A stretch of 64,000 nt of DNA from an uncultured Clostridia bacterium (GCA_947591315.1 CANQDD010000012.1:22580-86579); one strand, 5' to 3'; counted from the first letter of the stretch, positions 9,728-19,465 are shown. Numbers and translations: made by a program. Notes: generated from the sequence alone by a model not told the origin.

Positions 9728-12700
9728 TCAGCTTGCCATTTCCTCGCTCACGTCGTCTATGTGCAGCGACAAAAGCTTTGAAACACCCTTCTCCTGCATC
9801 GTTACGCCGTAAAGAATGTTAGCCGCCTCCATTGTGCCGCGGCGGTGCGTTATTACTATAAACTGCGTGCGTTCGGTGTAGTTTTTAAGGTATGTCGCGA
9901 AACGCGATACGTTTACGTCGTCGAGCGCCGCGTCTATTTCGTCGAGTATGCAGAACGGCGCGGGCTTTACGCGGAGTATCGCGAACAGCAGCGCTATCGC
10001 GATAAACGATTTTTCGCCGCCGGAGTAAAGGTTCAAATTCTGTAAGCCCTTGCCCGGCAGCTGTACCTCTATTTCTATGCCGCTTTCAAGCATATCGTCC
10101 GGCTCGGACAGGTAAAGCCTACCGCGTCCGCCGCCGAACAGCTCACGGAATACCTCGCCGAAGCTCTTGTTTATCTCCGCGAACTGCTTTTCAAAATGCT
10201 CGCGCATAAGCTCCTCCATCGAGTTTATTATACCCGTGAGGTCTGACTTCGATTTCTCCAGATCCGCTTTCTGCTCTGACAGGAATTTGAAGCGTTCCTC
10301 GACGGCTATGTATTCCTCGATTGAATCCACGTTTACGCTGCCGAGGGCTTTGATCGCGTTTTTGAGCTCGTTAAGTCTTGCCGAAGCCGCCTTTTCGTTT
10401 TCCACCTCGGTACGTATCTCCTCCGCGCCCGATACCGTGAGCTCGTAGTTGTCCCAAAGACGCGATATTATGCTGTCGTTGTCGGTTTCAAGCTTTTCGG
10501 CGCGGTTTTCGAGACGCGTAAGCTCCTGCTGCAAATTCAAAAGCTTGTCGGTCAAATCCTTGTTGCTGTTCTGTATTTCCTTCAGTGTGTCGGTTATGGA
10601 CTGTCTGTGTTTTTCCGTTTCGGCTATGTCCGCGCGGATTTCCTCCGACCTCGCTTTAAGCTCGTCCGAAATAGCGTTCGCGTCGGCTATGGCTTTGTAC
10701 AGTTCGTCGTTCGATTTGTGTATGCGCGTAAGCTCATCCTCGGCGGATTTTATCTGCGACTCGGTTTCCTTTATCTCGTTTTCAGCCGCTTCTGCGGCGT
10801 TTTCTATCACGTTTATATCCTTCTGCAGCGCGCCCAAGGACATCATTTTTTCGGTTACGCTCTGCGAGTTTTCCTCGCTTTCGGCGTTTACGCGGTCGTA
10901 CTCGTCGGTAAGCGTTTCTGTCTGCTCCTGCAGCGCGGCGGCTGCGTTTTCAAGCGACCGCACCTCGCCGAGCAGCGACGCGATACCGTCGGACGACTCC
11001 TTTAACCGTTCCTCTATGCTCAAAAGCTCCGTTTCGTAGCCCTGCTGTGTGCCGCCGCCCGCGTCAAGCGTTTCCTCAAGGTGGGCCTTTGTCGCCTCAA
11101 GACGCAGAAGCTCGTCCTCGTACTCTCTCACAAGCGGCACGTATGACGACATCTGATTGTCTATACGCCTTATATCTTCCTCTTTGCCGCTCTTTTCCTC
11201 GCCAAGGGCGCGTATCTCGTTTGTGAGAGTGTGTATTTCGGCTGTGAGCGTCTTTATCTCCGACGCGCGCGACAAAAATCCGCTCTGCTTGTTGACGCTG
11301 CCGCCCGACATCGAGCCGCCCGCGTTAAGTATATCACCCTCCAATGTAACGGTCTTGAATTTATAGCCGTACTCGCGGCTGAGCGCTATGGCGTTGTCAA
11401 TGGTGTCGGCGACAATGACGCGTCCGAGAAGGTTTTTCATAACGCCGTCGTAGCGTCTGTCGTATTTTACGAGTTCGCTCGCGATACCGATTACGCCGCT
11501 GTGGTTCATGATTTCCTTTGCGTTGTCGAGCTCTCTGCCCTTTACCGAGCTTATCGGGAGGAATGTGGCTCTGCCGCCGCCGGTGCGCCGTAAATACTCG
11601 ATCGCCGCCTTCGCGTCCTCTTCATTTTCAACGACTATGTTCTGCATCGCGCCGCCGAGCGCGTTCTCTATCGCGGTCACGTACTTTTTATCCGTCTCAA
11701 TAAGTCCCGACACCGTGCCGTATATTGCCGCGCGCTTTAACGCGTCGGCTTTCAGCACGGCTTTTACGCTTTTCGCGTAACCGGCGTAGTCGTTTTCCAT
11801 ACCTTCAAGGATTTTCTTCTTCGAGGTTTTTGCCTGGCAGTCCGCGTTTTTTCGTGACAGCTTTTCATTTATAGCGTCGTAATCACGTTTTAACGCTTCC
11901 ATACTGCGCGTGTGCTTTTCGACCGTCGAGCGCATCTTGTCGAGCTTAGCGCTTTTTTCCGCAATATCCCTTTCGCAGTCCTCGATGCTCTTTTTTATAT
12001 CAGACACGTTTTCCTTAAAGCTCTTTATTTCGCCCTCGATTACCTCGCGGCGCTCGATAAAGCTGCGGCGAAGCGTTTCCATGCCCTCAATCTGCGCCTT
12101 TTTCGCCGCCACATCGTTGAGCTTTTCAACGGCTTCGGCGCGCTTGCTTTCTATTTCGGCTGTCAGTTCGTCCTTTTTCATGCTCAAATCCGTCTGCACG
12201 TTCTGAACGCTGTCAAATTCCTTGAGTATAGCCTGTGCCTCGGTTTCCTTCGCGCTCATTTCAGCTTTGTACTTTTCGATATTCGCGGCGCGTTCCGCGT
12301 TCTTGTCTTTGAGCGATTTTATATCGTCCTGTACCCTGCCTATCATGCGGCTGTTGTTTTTAATGTTGTTTTCGGCTATGGTGATCTCGTTTTTCGCCGC
12401 CATTGCCGAGCTTTCGTTATCTCTTAAGAGCGCGTTTTTTTCGGCTATCAAATCGTCGGCTGCGCGGCTTTCGTCGTAGAGCGCGGTGATTTTCTTTTCC
12501 GTTTCGCTTTCCGCGCTGCGCTGCGCGTCAAGCTCCGATTTTACATTTTCGTATAGCTCCTTCGTTTCCTCGGCGCGGCGGTTGTTGTTTTCAATCGTTA
12601 TAAGGCTGAGATTTACATCGAGACGCTTAAACTCGTCGTACAGTCCGAGATATTTCCGCGCCTTTTCCGACTGTCTTTTGAGCGGCGCGCGCTGTGATTC

Positions 12701-13294
12701 AAGTTCAGCCGTTATGTCGCCTATCCGCACAAGGTTCTCGTCCACGCCGCGCAGCTTTCTTTCGGCTTCCTCGCGGCGGTACTTGTACTTCGACACACCC
12801 GCCGCTTCCTCGAACAGACTGCGCCTGTCCTCGGCTTTTGTGGAAAGTATCTGCGCGACGTTGCCCTGACCGATGATCGAATAGCCGTCGCGTCCGAGAC
12901 CTGTATCCATGAAAAGCTCATGCACGTCCTTAAGGCGGCACGGAGCGCGGTTTATTTTATACACGCTCTCGCCGCTGCGGAAAAGCTGACGCGTCACCAC
13001 AACCTCGTCAAAATCTATGTCAAAAATACGCGAGCTGTTGTCAAGCACAAGGCTGACCTCCGCGTAGTTTACCCGGTTTCTGTCCTCTGTTCCGGCGAAA
13101 ATAACGTCCTGCATATTAGAACCTCTAAGCTGCTTCGCACTCATTTCACCTATAACCCAGCGTATCGCGTCGGAGATGTTGCTCTTGCCGCTACCGTTGG
13201 GACCTACGACCGCTGTCGAACCTTCCGTAAAGTCAAGCACGGTTTTGTCCGCAAATGATTTAAAACCCTGTAGTTCAAGTCTTTTTAACAGCAA
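9728..13294 (-). CDS. smc: Chromosome segregation ATPase SMC
   Basis: This is the structural-maintenance-of-chromosomes protein, which organises and segregates the origin regions as the core of the Smc-ScpAB condensin. At 1188 aa it is the standard length. It has an N-terminal ATPase half with Walker A GPNGSGKSNISDAIRWVIGE, a long coiled coil, a hinge at about residues 510-640 (YGTVSGLIETDKKYVTAIE...), a returning coiled coil, and a C-terminal half with the signature LYSGGEKSFIAIALLF and Walker B CILDEIDAALDD. Its start overlaps the end of the upstream radical SAM gene by 10 bp, so the two are translationally coupled. Confidence 0.98.
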   Translation of the reverse strand: MLLKRLELQGFKSFADKTVLDFTEGSTAVVGPNGSGKSNISDAIRWVIGEMSAKQLRGSNMQDVIFAGTEDRNRVNYAEVSLVLDNSSRIFDIDFDEVVVTRQLFRSGESVYKINRAPCRLKDVHELFMDTGLGRDGYSIIGQGNVAQILSTKAEDRRSLFEEAAGVSKYKYRREEAERKLRGVDENLVRIGDITAELESQRAPLKRQSEKARKYLGLYDEFKRLDVNLSLITIENNNRRAEETKELYENVKSELDAQRSAESETEKKITALYDESRAADDLIAEKNALLRDNESSAMAAKNEITIAENNIKNNSRMIGRVQDDIKSLKDKNAERAANIEKYKAEMSAKETEAQAILKEFDSVQNVQTDLSMKKDELTAEIESKRAEAVEKLNDVAAKKAQIEGMETLRRSFIERREVIEGEIKSFKENVSDIKKSIEDCERDIAEKSAKLDKMRSTVEKHTRSMEALKRDYDAINEKLSRKNADCQAKTSKKKILEGMENDYAGYAKSVKAVLKADALKRAAIYGTVSGLIETDKKYVTAIENALGGAMQNIVVENEEDAKAAIEYLRRTGGGRATFLPISSVKGRELDNAKEIMNHSGVIGIASELVKYDRRYDGVMKNLLGRVIVADTIDNAIALSREYGYKFKTVTLEGDILNAGGSMSGGSVNKQSGFLSRASEIKTLTAEIHTLTNEIRALGEEKSGKEEDIRRIDNQMSSYVPLVREYEDELLRLEATKAHLEETLDAGGGTQQGYETELLSIEERLKESSDGIASLLGEVRSLENAAAALQEQTETLTDEYDRVNAESEENSQSVTEKMMSLGALQKDINVIENAAEAAENEIKETESQIKSAEDELTRIHKSNDELYKAIADANAISDELKARSEEIRADIAETEKHRQSITDTLKEIQNSNKDLTDKLLNLQQELTRLENRAEKLETDNDSIISRLWDNYELTVSGAEEIRTEVENEKAASARLNELKNAIKALGSVNVDSIEEYIAVEERFKFLSEQKADLEKSKSDLTGIINSMEELMREHFEKQFAEINKSFGEVFRELFGGGRGRLYLSEPDDMLESGIEIEVQLPGKGLQNLNLYSGGEKSFIAIALLFAILRVKPAPFCILDEIDAALDDVNVSRFATYLKNYTERTQFIVITHRRGTMEAANILYGVTMQEKGVSKLLSLHIDDVSEEMAS

Positions 13295-14286
13295 TCGTAT
13301 CTCACCTCTCTTTTTTTCAAGCTGTCGTCGGGGCGGATTTTTATGTCCCTGCCCGTGTCCTTCTTTATCCTTAGTATATTTCGTCTTTTGTTACCGACCG
13401 CTTTTGACATTTCGCGCGGATTTACATATATTACGCCGTCCCTGCCGCCCATAGCGTCCATGATAAGACCGTAATATATTTCGTTTTCGACAAGCTCGCC
13501 GAACGCGCTGTGTACGGGTCCGGCGACAACGCTTTCGCCGCTTTCGCTTATCTCGTCCGTTGACTGCAGGCCGACGCGTATCACCGTTATGTCCGCCGCC
13601 TCAAACTTCAATACAAGCTCGGCGCAAAGCTCTGCCGCCTCGTCGAGCGTTTCGGGCGTATAGCTGCCGTCACGGTACATTTCTTCAAGTTTAGTGTCCC
13701 TAATCGTAAGCGTCGGATATATGCGCACCATGTCGGGCTTTAATGCTATGATTGCGTCTGCGGTGCGGAGCGATTTTAGTTTAGTGTCCCCCGGAAGTCC
13801 CGTCATCATCTGCAAACCCAAAGTGAACGGATATTTTCTGATTAACTTCACGGCGTTAATAACATCTAAGCTTTTGTGTCCCCGATTCGACCGTAAAAGC
13901 ACCTCGTCGTCCATCGACTGCACGCCGATCTCTATCGTTGTCACGCCGTATTTTTGAAGGTTGTCCAGTATTTCTACGCCGATGTAATCGGGGCGCGTTG
14001 AAAGGCGTATGCCGTTTATGCGCCCGTCTTTGACATACTCATATGCCGCGCTTAAAAGCTCGGTCTGTTCCTTGATTGGTATACCCGTAAAGCTGCCGCC
14101 GAAAAACGCGGCTTCGATATGTGCGTCCTTTTCGGGGAGCGTAACGAGGTATCTTTCAATCGTTTTCCTTACGTCCGCCGCTTTGACGCTCTTTTGCGAG
14201 CCGGTAATGCGCTTTTGGTTGCAGAATACGCAGTCATACGGGCAGCCGCGGTGCGGTACGAATATAGGTATGTTGTATGTTTTCAT
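13285..14286 (-). CDS. Radical SAM protein, Elp3-like core without acetyltransferase domain
   Basis: This 333-aa radical S-adenosylmethionine protein carries the 4Fe-4S motif C-P-Y-D-C-V-F-C near residue 15, in RGCPYDCVFCNQKRI. Later strands resemble the oxygen-independent coproporphyrinogen oxidase/Elp3 group (FFGGSFTGI, RLSTRPDYI, TIEIGVQSMDDEVL). The GNAT acetyltransferase half of true Elp3 is missing, so a tRNA role is possible but not shown. It overlaps rnc by 4 bp and smc by 10 bp, which places it firmly inside the rnc-smc operon, an arrangement I recall from other Clostridia. Confidence 0.88.
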   Translation of the reverse strand: MKTYNIPIFVPHRGCPYDCVFCNQKRITGSQKSVKAADVRKTIERYLVTLPEKDAHIEAAFFGGSFTGIPIKEQTELLSAAYEYVKDGRINGIRLSTRPDYIGVEILDNLQKYGVTTIEIGVQSMDDEVLLRSNRGHKSLDVINAVKLIRKYPFTLGLQMMTGLPGDTKLKSLRTADAIIALKPDMVRIYPTLTIRDTKLEEMYRDGSYTPETLDEAAELCAELVLKFEAADITVIRVGLQSTDEISESGESVVAGPVHSAFGELVENEIYYGLIMDAMGGRDGVIYVNPREMSKAVGNKRRNILRIKKDTGRDIKIRPDDSLKKREVRYDCC

Positions 14287-14960
14287 GCTTTTTTGCCGAG
14301 GGAAACATAGAGCTTTTGCGCGGCGTCCTGCTCCGCTTCCTTTTTGCTGTGTCCCTCGCCTCTGCCGCGCGGCGCGCCGTCAACGAGAACCTCAACCTCA
14401 AACGTCTTGTTGTGATCCATGCCCTTCTCGGCGATTGTGCGGTACGTCACCTTGCCCGTGTTGCCCTTCTGGAACGCTTCCTGGAGCATTGTCTTATAGT
14501 CGTTGCTCCTGTGACCCTCGGCGACGTCCTCTATTGAGTCGCGCATGAGATTTATTACCCATTTCCGAGCCGCTTCCATACCGCCGTCAAGGTATATGGC
14601 GGCGATTACCGCCTCAAACGCGTCGGAAACAATCGAGTGACGCTTTCTGCCGCCCGTCATTTCCTCGCCCCTGCCGAGATATATAAGCTCGCTCAGGTTT
14701 ATCTGCTTCGATATTTCATAAAGCGACTGTTCGCACACAAGCGAAGCGCGGTATTTTGAGAGCGTACCCTCCGCGACGTTTTTAAGACGCTTGAAAAGGT
14801 ATTCGCTCACAATAATACTTAGTACCGAGTCGCCGAGAAATTCAAGGCGCTCATTGCTTTCCGTTCTCGCTTCGTTTGCGTACGAGCTGTGCGTAAGCGC
14901 CGTTTTAAGCAGCTTCGCATTATTAAATTTATAGCCGATTTTTGCTTCGATCTCTTTCAT
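14283..14960 (-). CDS. rnc: Ribonuclease III
   Basis: This is the double-strand-specific endoribonuclease that matures 30S precursor rRNA and processes structured mRNA. The catalytic domain has the signature ERLEFLGDSVLS and the acidic D-A-F-E-A-V-I-A segment. The C-terminal dsRNA-binding domain ends with GRGEGHSKKEAEQDAAQKL. I chose the ATG at 14960 (MKEIEAKIGYKF) rather than an in-frame ATG eight codons upstream, because GGTGAGG lies at the right distance before it. That gives 225 aa. The stop overlaps the next gene by 4 bp. Confidence 0.96.
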   Translation of the reverse strand: MKEIEAKIGYKFNNAKLLKTALTHSSYANEARTESNERLEFLGDSVLSIIVSEYLFKRLKNVAEGTLSKYRASLVCEQSLYEISKQINLSELIYLGRGEEMTGGRKRHSIVSDAFEAVIAAIYLDGGMEAARKWVINLMRDSIEDVAEGHRSNDYKTMLQEAFQKGNTGKVTYRTIAEKGMDHNKTFEVEVLVDGAPRGRGEGHSKKEAEQDAAQKLYVSLGKKA

Positions 14961-14974
14961 AGTCAACCTCACCG

Positions 14975-15007
14975 AAAAAAGCAAGGAGCGGGAGCGCGCA
15001 CGCTCCC
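14975..15007 (-). terminator. Stem-loop with T-run between fabF and rnc
   Basis: On the minus strand GGGAGCG, loop TGCG and CGCTCCC form a 7-bp perfect stem. A run of six T follows after about 9 nt. The spacing is longer than in a standard terminator, so this may be a partial terminator or an RNA-stability element separating the fatty-acid genes from rnc-smc-ftsY-lepA. Confidence 0.45.
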
Positions 15008-15026
15008 TACTCCCGTATGCATTGGT

Positions 15027-16265
15027 TTAACCTTCGTACTTCTTCAATACGACCGACGCGTTGTGACCGCCGAAGCCGAGAGAATTGGACATGGCGGCTT
15101 TAACCTCCTGCTCTCTGCCATTATTCGGCACAATGTCGAGGTCGCAGTCGGGGTCGGGTGTTTCGTAATTTATTGTGGCGGGAATGTAGCCGTCTTTTAT
15201 CGCAAGCGCGCATACTATTGTTTCAACGCCGCCCGCGGCGCCCAAAAGGTGTCCCGTCATAGACTTTGTGGAGCTTACGGCAACGCTCTTCGCCGCGTCG
15301 CCGAACACCTTCTTTATCGCGTCCGTTTCAAAGTGGTCGTTGTACTTCGTGGACGTGCCGTGAGCGTTGATGTACGTTATGTCCTCCGGCGTGAGTCCCG
15401 CGTCCTTTATCGCGAGCTCCATAGCCTTCGCGCCGCCTTCGCCGCCCGGCACGGGGCTGGTGATGTGGTAAGCGTCATCGGTCGCGCCGTAACCGGCAAG
15501 CTCTGCGTATATCTTCGCGCCGCGCTTTTTCGCGTGTTCAAGCTCCTCAAGCACTACAAATCCAGCGCCCTCGCTGAGTACAAAGCCGTCACGGTCAGCA
15601 TCGAACGGTCTTGACGCGTGAGCGGGATCGTCGTTGCGCGTCGACATCGCCTTCATGTTGCAGAAGCCCGCGAACGCGAGACGCGTACAAGCCGCCTCGC
15701 AGCCGCCCGCGATTATAACGTCGTTCGCGCCGTACTGTATGTGGCGGAACGCGTCGCCTATGGCGTTCGTACCCGACGCGCAGGCGGTTACTATGTTTTC
15801 GTTAATACCCTTCGCGCCGAATTTAATCGCGATCTGCGCCGGAGCGATATTGCCTATCATCATCGGGATAAAGAACGGGCTTATGCGTCCGGGACCTTTT
15901 TCGGCAAGGTTCGTGTGCTGTTCCTCGAGAGTTCTTATGCCGCCTATGCCGCTGCCCGTGATAACGCCGACGCGCCACGCGTCCTCCTTCTCCATGTCAA
16001 GCCCGCTGTCCTTTACCGCCTCGCTTGCCGCGACCATGGCAAACTGCGTGAAGCGATCCATTTTACGCGCTTCCTTTTTGTCGATAAACTCGGTGGGATC
16101 GAAATTCTTGACCTCGCCGGCTATCTGTGTTTTAAGGTCGGACGCGTCGAACATGGTAACGGTGTCTATACCGTTTCTGCCCTCTCTGATGCCTTCCCAG
16201 AAGGATTTTACATCATTACCGATAGGCGTTACCGCGCCCAGACCGGTTATAACTACTCTTCTCAT
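15027..16265 (-). CDS. fabF: Beta-ketoacyl-ACP synthase II
   Basis: This is the condensing enzyme that elongates acyl-ACP with malonyl-ACP in type II fatty acid synthesis. At 412 aa it is full length. The catalytic triad is visible: the nucleophilic Cys in [12 protein letters not shown], His in NAHGTST, and His in [13 protein letters not shown]. The usual C-terminal [13 protein letters not shown] is present. It sits 98 bp after acpP, separated by a strong stem-loop. Confidence 0.97.
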   Translation of the reverse strand: MRRVVITGLGAVTPIGNDVKSFWEGIREGRNGIDTVTMFDASDLKTQIAGEVKNFDPTEFIDKKEARKMDRFTQFAMVAASEAVKDSGLDMEKEDAWRVGVITGSGIGGIRTLEEQHTNLAEKGPGRISPFFIPMMIGNIAPAQIAIKFGAKGINENIVTACASGTNAIGDAFRHIQYGANDVIIAGGCEAACTRLAFAGFCNMKAMSTRNDDPAHASRPFDADRDGFVLSEGAGFVVLEELEHAKKRGAKIYAELAGYGATDDAYHITSPVPGGEGGAKAMELAIKDAGLTPEDITYINAHGTSTKYNDHFETDAIKKVFGDAAKSVAVSSTKSMTGHLLGAAGGVETIVCALAIKDGYIPATINYETPDPDCDLDIVPNNGREQEVKAAMSNSLGFGGHNASVVLKKYEG

Positions 16266-16312
16266 AACTGCCTCCAGTGTATTTATATAAAAAACTATTT
16301 TCTTCCTTTGAC

Positions 16313-16350
16313 AAAAAGCCGTGTATCTCCGCGCCCGAAGGCGCGGAGAT
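16313..16350 (-). terminator. Perfect 11-bp stem with UUCG tetraloop between acpP and fabF
   Basis: On the minus strand ATCTCCGCGCC, the tetraloop TTCG and the exact complement form a very stable C(UUCG)G hairpin (16325-16350). A run of five T (16313-16317) follows after about 7 nt. It may partly terminate transcription or protect the 3' end of acpP mRNA, giving more acyl carrier protein than FabF. Confidence 0.6.
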
Positions 16351-16363
16351 TACGCCTTTATAA

Positions 16364-16594
16364 TTACGAATGGCTCTTGATATACTCAACAGCGTCGCCT
16401 ACCGTGCTGATTTTTTCAGCCTCCTCATCGGGTATCTCAATGTCAAATGCCGTTTCAAGTCCCATGATGAGTTCAACAACGTCAAGAGAATCCGCGCCCA
16501 AATCGTCCACGAACGACGACTCCATTGTAACCTCGTCCTCGTCAACGCTGAGCTGGTCTACAATGACCGCCTTTACCTTCTCAAATTCCTCCAT
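16364..16594 (-). CDS. acpP: Acyl carrier protein
   Basis: This 76-aa acidic four-helix protein carries growing fatty acyl chains on a phosphopantetheine arm. The attachment serine is in [18 protein letters not shown]. It has the normal length and charge, and it is preceded by AAAGGGGG. It lies 87 bp after fabG, with the stable hairpin just downstream, so its transcript level may be set separately from its neighbours. Confidence 0.98.
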   Translation of the reverse strand: MEEFEKVKAVIVDQLSVDEDEVTMESSFVDDLGADSLDVVELIMGLETAFDIEIPDEEAEKISTVGDAVEYIKSHS

Positions 16595-16681
16595 TGATTT
16601 ACTGCACCCCCTTTCGGTGAAATATTATTGGTTTTCTTTTTTATATGTGTAAGGCTTTTTGAGCCGTACATCCGTATTGTA

Positions 16682-17422
16682 TTACATTACGAGTCCGCCG
16701 TCAACATTTATTACCTGACCTGTCACGTATGACGACATATCCGACGCAAGGAACGCCACAACGTCCGCTATCTGCTCCGTCTCGCCGAATTTTGCGAGCG
16801 GGATCGCGTCAAGGTACTTCTGCTTAACGTCATCGGCAAGAACGTCTGTCATCGCGCTTCTTATAAAGCCGGGCGCAACGGCGTTGCAGCGTATGCCGCG
16901 TGAGGAAAGCTCCTTTGCGGTCGTTTTCGTAAGACCGATAAGTCCCGCCTTTGACGCGACGTAGTTCGCCTGTCCCGGGTTGCCCATAACGCCGACGATC
17001 GAAGCAATATTTACAATCGCGCCGCTTCTCTGCTTCATCATCGGTCTTGCGACCGCCTTAATGCAGTTGAACGCGCCTTTAAGATTTATATCGAGCACGA
17101 GATCCCAGTCCTCCTCGGACATTCTTATCATAAGACCGTCGCGCGTGATACCGGCGTTATTTACGAATATGTCTATTTTGCCGAATTTGTCGAGCGTGCC
17201 CTTTATGAGCGCGTCAACGTCGTCCTTGTTTCTCACGTCGCCCTTTATCACTATGCTGTCAACGCCGAGAGCCTTGATTTCCCCGCACGTGTCGTCCGCG
17301 TAGTCAGACTGCGGTATGTCGTTTATAACGATGTTCGCGCCGTATGACGCGAGCTTTAACGCTATCGCCTTGCCTATGCCGCGTCCCGAGCCTGTTATTA
17401 TCGCCGTCTTTCCCTTTAACAT
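16682..17422 (-). CDS. fabG: 3-oxoacyl-ACP reductase FabG
   Basis: This is the NADPH-dependent short-chain dehydrogenase that reduces 3-ketoacyl-ACP. At 246 aa it shows the Rossmann motif GSGRGIGKAIA, NNAGITRD, the catalytic Ser in VNIASIVGVMG, and the Tyr-Lys pair in YVASKAG. The C-terminus VTGQVINVDGGLVM is typical. It follows fabD by 13 bp. Confidence 0.97.
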   Translation of the reverse strand: MLKGKTAIITGSGRGIGKAIALKLASYGANIVINDIPQSDYADDTCGEIKALGVDSIVIKGDVRNKDDVDALIKGTLDKFGKIDIFVNNAGITRDGLMIRMSEEDWDLVLDINLKGAFNCIKAVARPMMKQRSGAIVNIASIVGVMGNPGQANYVASKAGLIGLTKTTAKELSSRGIRCNAVAPGFIRSAMTDVLADDVKQKYLDAIPLAKFGETEQIADVVAFLASDMSSYVTGQVINVDGGLVM

Positions 17423-17435
17423 TTCCTTATCCTCC

Positions 17436-18371
17436 TTACGCTCCGAGTCCCGCGAGAGTTTTTTCGAGCGACGCCATGTCCTCGACGTTATACACTCCCG
17501 CTTCCTTTGTAATCTTCTTTATAAAACCGCTTAAAGCCTTACCCGGTCCGACCTCGACGAATGTGTCGACGCCGTCCGCGAGCATTCTGCGTATCGAGTC
17601 CTCCCACCGTACGGAGTTCGATACCTGCTTTATGAGCAGCGGTTTAATGTCGTCCTTCGAGGGTACGTAGTCGGCGGTGACATTTGTTATCACGGGTATG
17701 TTCATGTCGCGTACCTCTACGTTTTCAAGCTCCTTCGCAAGCTTTTCACCCGCTCCGACGAGCATCGAGCAGTGGAACGGCGCGCTTACGTCGAGCTTTA
17801 ACGCTCTTTTCGCGCCCTTTGCCTTGGCAAGCTCGCAGCACCTTTCGACAGCCGCGATCTCTCCCGACACAACTATCTGACCGGGGCAGTTGAAGTTCGC
17901 GGGCGAGCATACGCCTATCTTCGACGCTTCCTCGCAGCAGTTTATAACCTCTTGTGTGTCAAGCGCGATTATCGCAGCCATTGCGCCAACGCCTACGGGT
18001 ACTTCCTCCTGCATATATTTGCCGCGCTTTTTTACAAGACGCACTCCGTCGGCGTAATCCATCGAACCCGACGCTATGTGCGCCGTATATTCACCGAGGC
18101 TAAGTCCGGCGACCACGTCGGGCTTTATACCCTTTTCCTCAAGTACGCGCAGCGCGGCGACGCTCATTGTCACGATAGTGGGCTGCGTGTTTTCCGTTAT
18201 CATCAGCGTTTCCTTGTCGCCGTTCCATATCATGTCCTTTATGTCGAAGCCGAGAGCCTCGCTCGCCTCGTCAAACGCCCTGTCCGCAACGGGGAAGTTT
18301 TCCGCAAGCTCTCTGCCCATTCCGACAGCCTGCGCTCCCTGTCCGGCAAATACAAATGCTAATTTACCCAT
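17436..18371 (-). CDS. fabD: Malonyl-CoA:ACP transacylase FabD
   Basis: This enzyme transfers malonyl from CoA to ACP to supply the elongation cycle. At 311 aa it has FAGQGAQAVGMG at the N-terminus, the nucleophile serine in AGLSLGEYTAHIASG, and the catalytic histidine in SAPFHCSM. It lies 12 bp downstream of fabK and 13 bp upstream of fabG, so it is cotranscribed with them. Confidence 0.97.
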   Translation of the reverse strand: MGKLAFVFAGQGAQAVGMGRELAENFPVADRAFDEASEALGFDIKDMIWNGDKETLMITENTQPTIVTMSVAALRVLEEKGIKPDVVAGLSLGEYTAHIASGSMDYADGVRLVKKRGKYMQEEVPVGVGAMAAIIALDTQEVINCCEEASKIGVCSPANFNCPGQIVVSGEIAAVERCCELAKAKGAKRALKLDVSAPFHCSMLVGAGEKLAKELENVEVRDMNIPVITNVTADYVPSKDDIKPLLIKQVSNSVRWEDSIRRMLADGVDTFVEVGPGKALSGFIKKITKEAGVYNVEDMASLEKTLAGLGA

Positions 18372-18383
18372 TGTTTTCTTCTC

Positions 18384-19325
18384 CTATTTTAATTGGTTTG
18401 AAATATTGTCCAGTATTTCATCTGTGCCGTCAAAGTAGCTTCTGATTATATCCGCCGCCGGCTCGATTTTCGTTACCATAGCAGCCGACTGCCCCGCCAT
18501 GAGCGAGCCTGTCTGAACGTCGCCCTCCTGGAACGCGCGTCTCAGACCGCCCACGCCGAGCTGTTCGATTTCCTCAAATGACGCGCCCGACTTTTCAAGT
18601 CTGTCATACTCGCGCGTGAGCTTGTTTTTGAGTGCTCTTACGGGTGCGCCGGTCGTTCTGCCGGTGACTACCGCGTCGCGGTCTTTAGCCTTTATTACGG
18701 CTTGCTTGTAGTTGTCGTGAGCGATACATTCCTCCGCGCAGATAAAACGCGTGCCTACCTGTATGCCGTCCGCGCCGAGTGCGAACGCCGCGACCGCGCC
18801 GCGTCTGTCGGCTATGCCGCCCGCCGCTACAATGGGGATTTCAACCGCGTCAGCAACCTGCGGCACGAGTACCATTGTAGTGAGCTCGCCTATATGTCCG
18901 CCGGCTTCCGTGCCTTCGGCTATTACCGCGTCGGCGCCGTCCTTTTCCATTTTCTTAGCCATGGCGACGCTCGCGATTACGGGCATAATCTTTATACCCG
19001 CCGCCTTGAGGTCAGCCATGTACTTTCCGGGATTGCCCGCGCCCGTTATAACAACGTCGGGCTTTTCCTCGATTACCACGTTCATTACCTCGTCGGCGAA
19101 CGGTGACATGAGCATCACGTTTACGCCGAAAGGCTTGTCAGTGAGAGTGCGCGCCTTTTTGATCTGTTCGCGCACAAAGTCCGCGGGCGCACCGCCGGCG
19201 GCTATTATACCGATACCGCCGCCGTTCGATACAGCAGCGGCAAGCTCGGCTGTGGCGACCCATGCCATGCCGCCCTGTATTATCGGGTATTCTATGCCGA
19301 GCAGGTCTGTTAATCTTGTTTTCAT
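18384..19325 (-). CDS. fabK: Enoyl-ACP reductase II, FMN-dependent (FabK)
   Basis: This flavoprotein performs the last reduction of each elongation round and replaces FabI. The nitronate-monooxygenase-like TIM barrel shows YPIIQGGMAWVATAELAAAV, EGTEAGGHIGE and AAGGIADRRG, all FMN/phosphate-binding segments. The start at 19325 (MKTRLTDLLGIEYP) is supported by GAAGGGAG just upstream. An in-frame extension upstream reads through the palindromic repeats and is not part of the protein. About 313 aa. No FabI is seen here, so this is probably the main enoyl reductase. Confidence 0.96.
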   Translation of the reverse strand: MKTRLTDLLGIEYPIIQGGMAWVATAELAAAVSNGGGIGIIAAGGAPADFVREQIKKARTLTDKPFGVNVMLMSPFADEVMNVVIEEKPDVVITGAGNPGKYMADLKAAGIKIMPVIASVAMAKKMEKDGADAVIAEGTEAGGHIGELTTMVLVPQVADAVEIPIVAAGGIADRRGAVAAFALGADGIQVGTRFICAEECIAHDNYKQAVIKAKDRDAVVTGRTTGAPVRALKNKLTREYDRLEKSGASFEEIEQLGVGGLRRAFQEGDVQTGSLMAGQSAAMVTKIEPAADIIRSYFDGTDEILDNISNQLK

Positions 19326-19355
19326 GTTTATTCTCCCTTCGTTATGATTATTGAA

Positions 19356-19464
19356 CGGGCGACCGCAAGGGTCGCCCCTACGGAGTTGTTTTTTGACGGG
19401 CGGCCGATGACCGCCCCTACGATGTTTTTGTTTTAAGCAGGCGAACACGGTTCGCCCCTACGAT
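19356..19464. repeat. Cluster of three palindromic REP-like units between fabH and fabK
   Basis: Three related short palindromes occur in tandem: GGGCGACC...GGTCGCCC (19356-19381), GGGCGG...CCGCCC (about 19396-19420) and GGCGAAC-ACG-GTTCGCC (about 19440-19461). Each ends in GCCCCTAC, usually followed by GATG. The first 26-bp unit is identical to both arms of the inverted repeat near 63.4 kb. This is a dispersed REP-like family that fills the only large gap (140 bp) inside the fab operon. Confidence 0.85.
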
Positions 19465-19465
19465 G

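Noticed and set aside
18384..19448. Longer in-frame reading of fabK starting upstream in the palindromic repeats
   Set aside because: The extra 41 residues encode only the repeat (RRGGHRPP-type peptides). GAAGGGAG and the conserved FabK N-terminus support the ATG at 19325.
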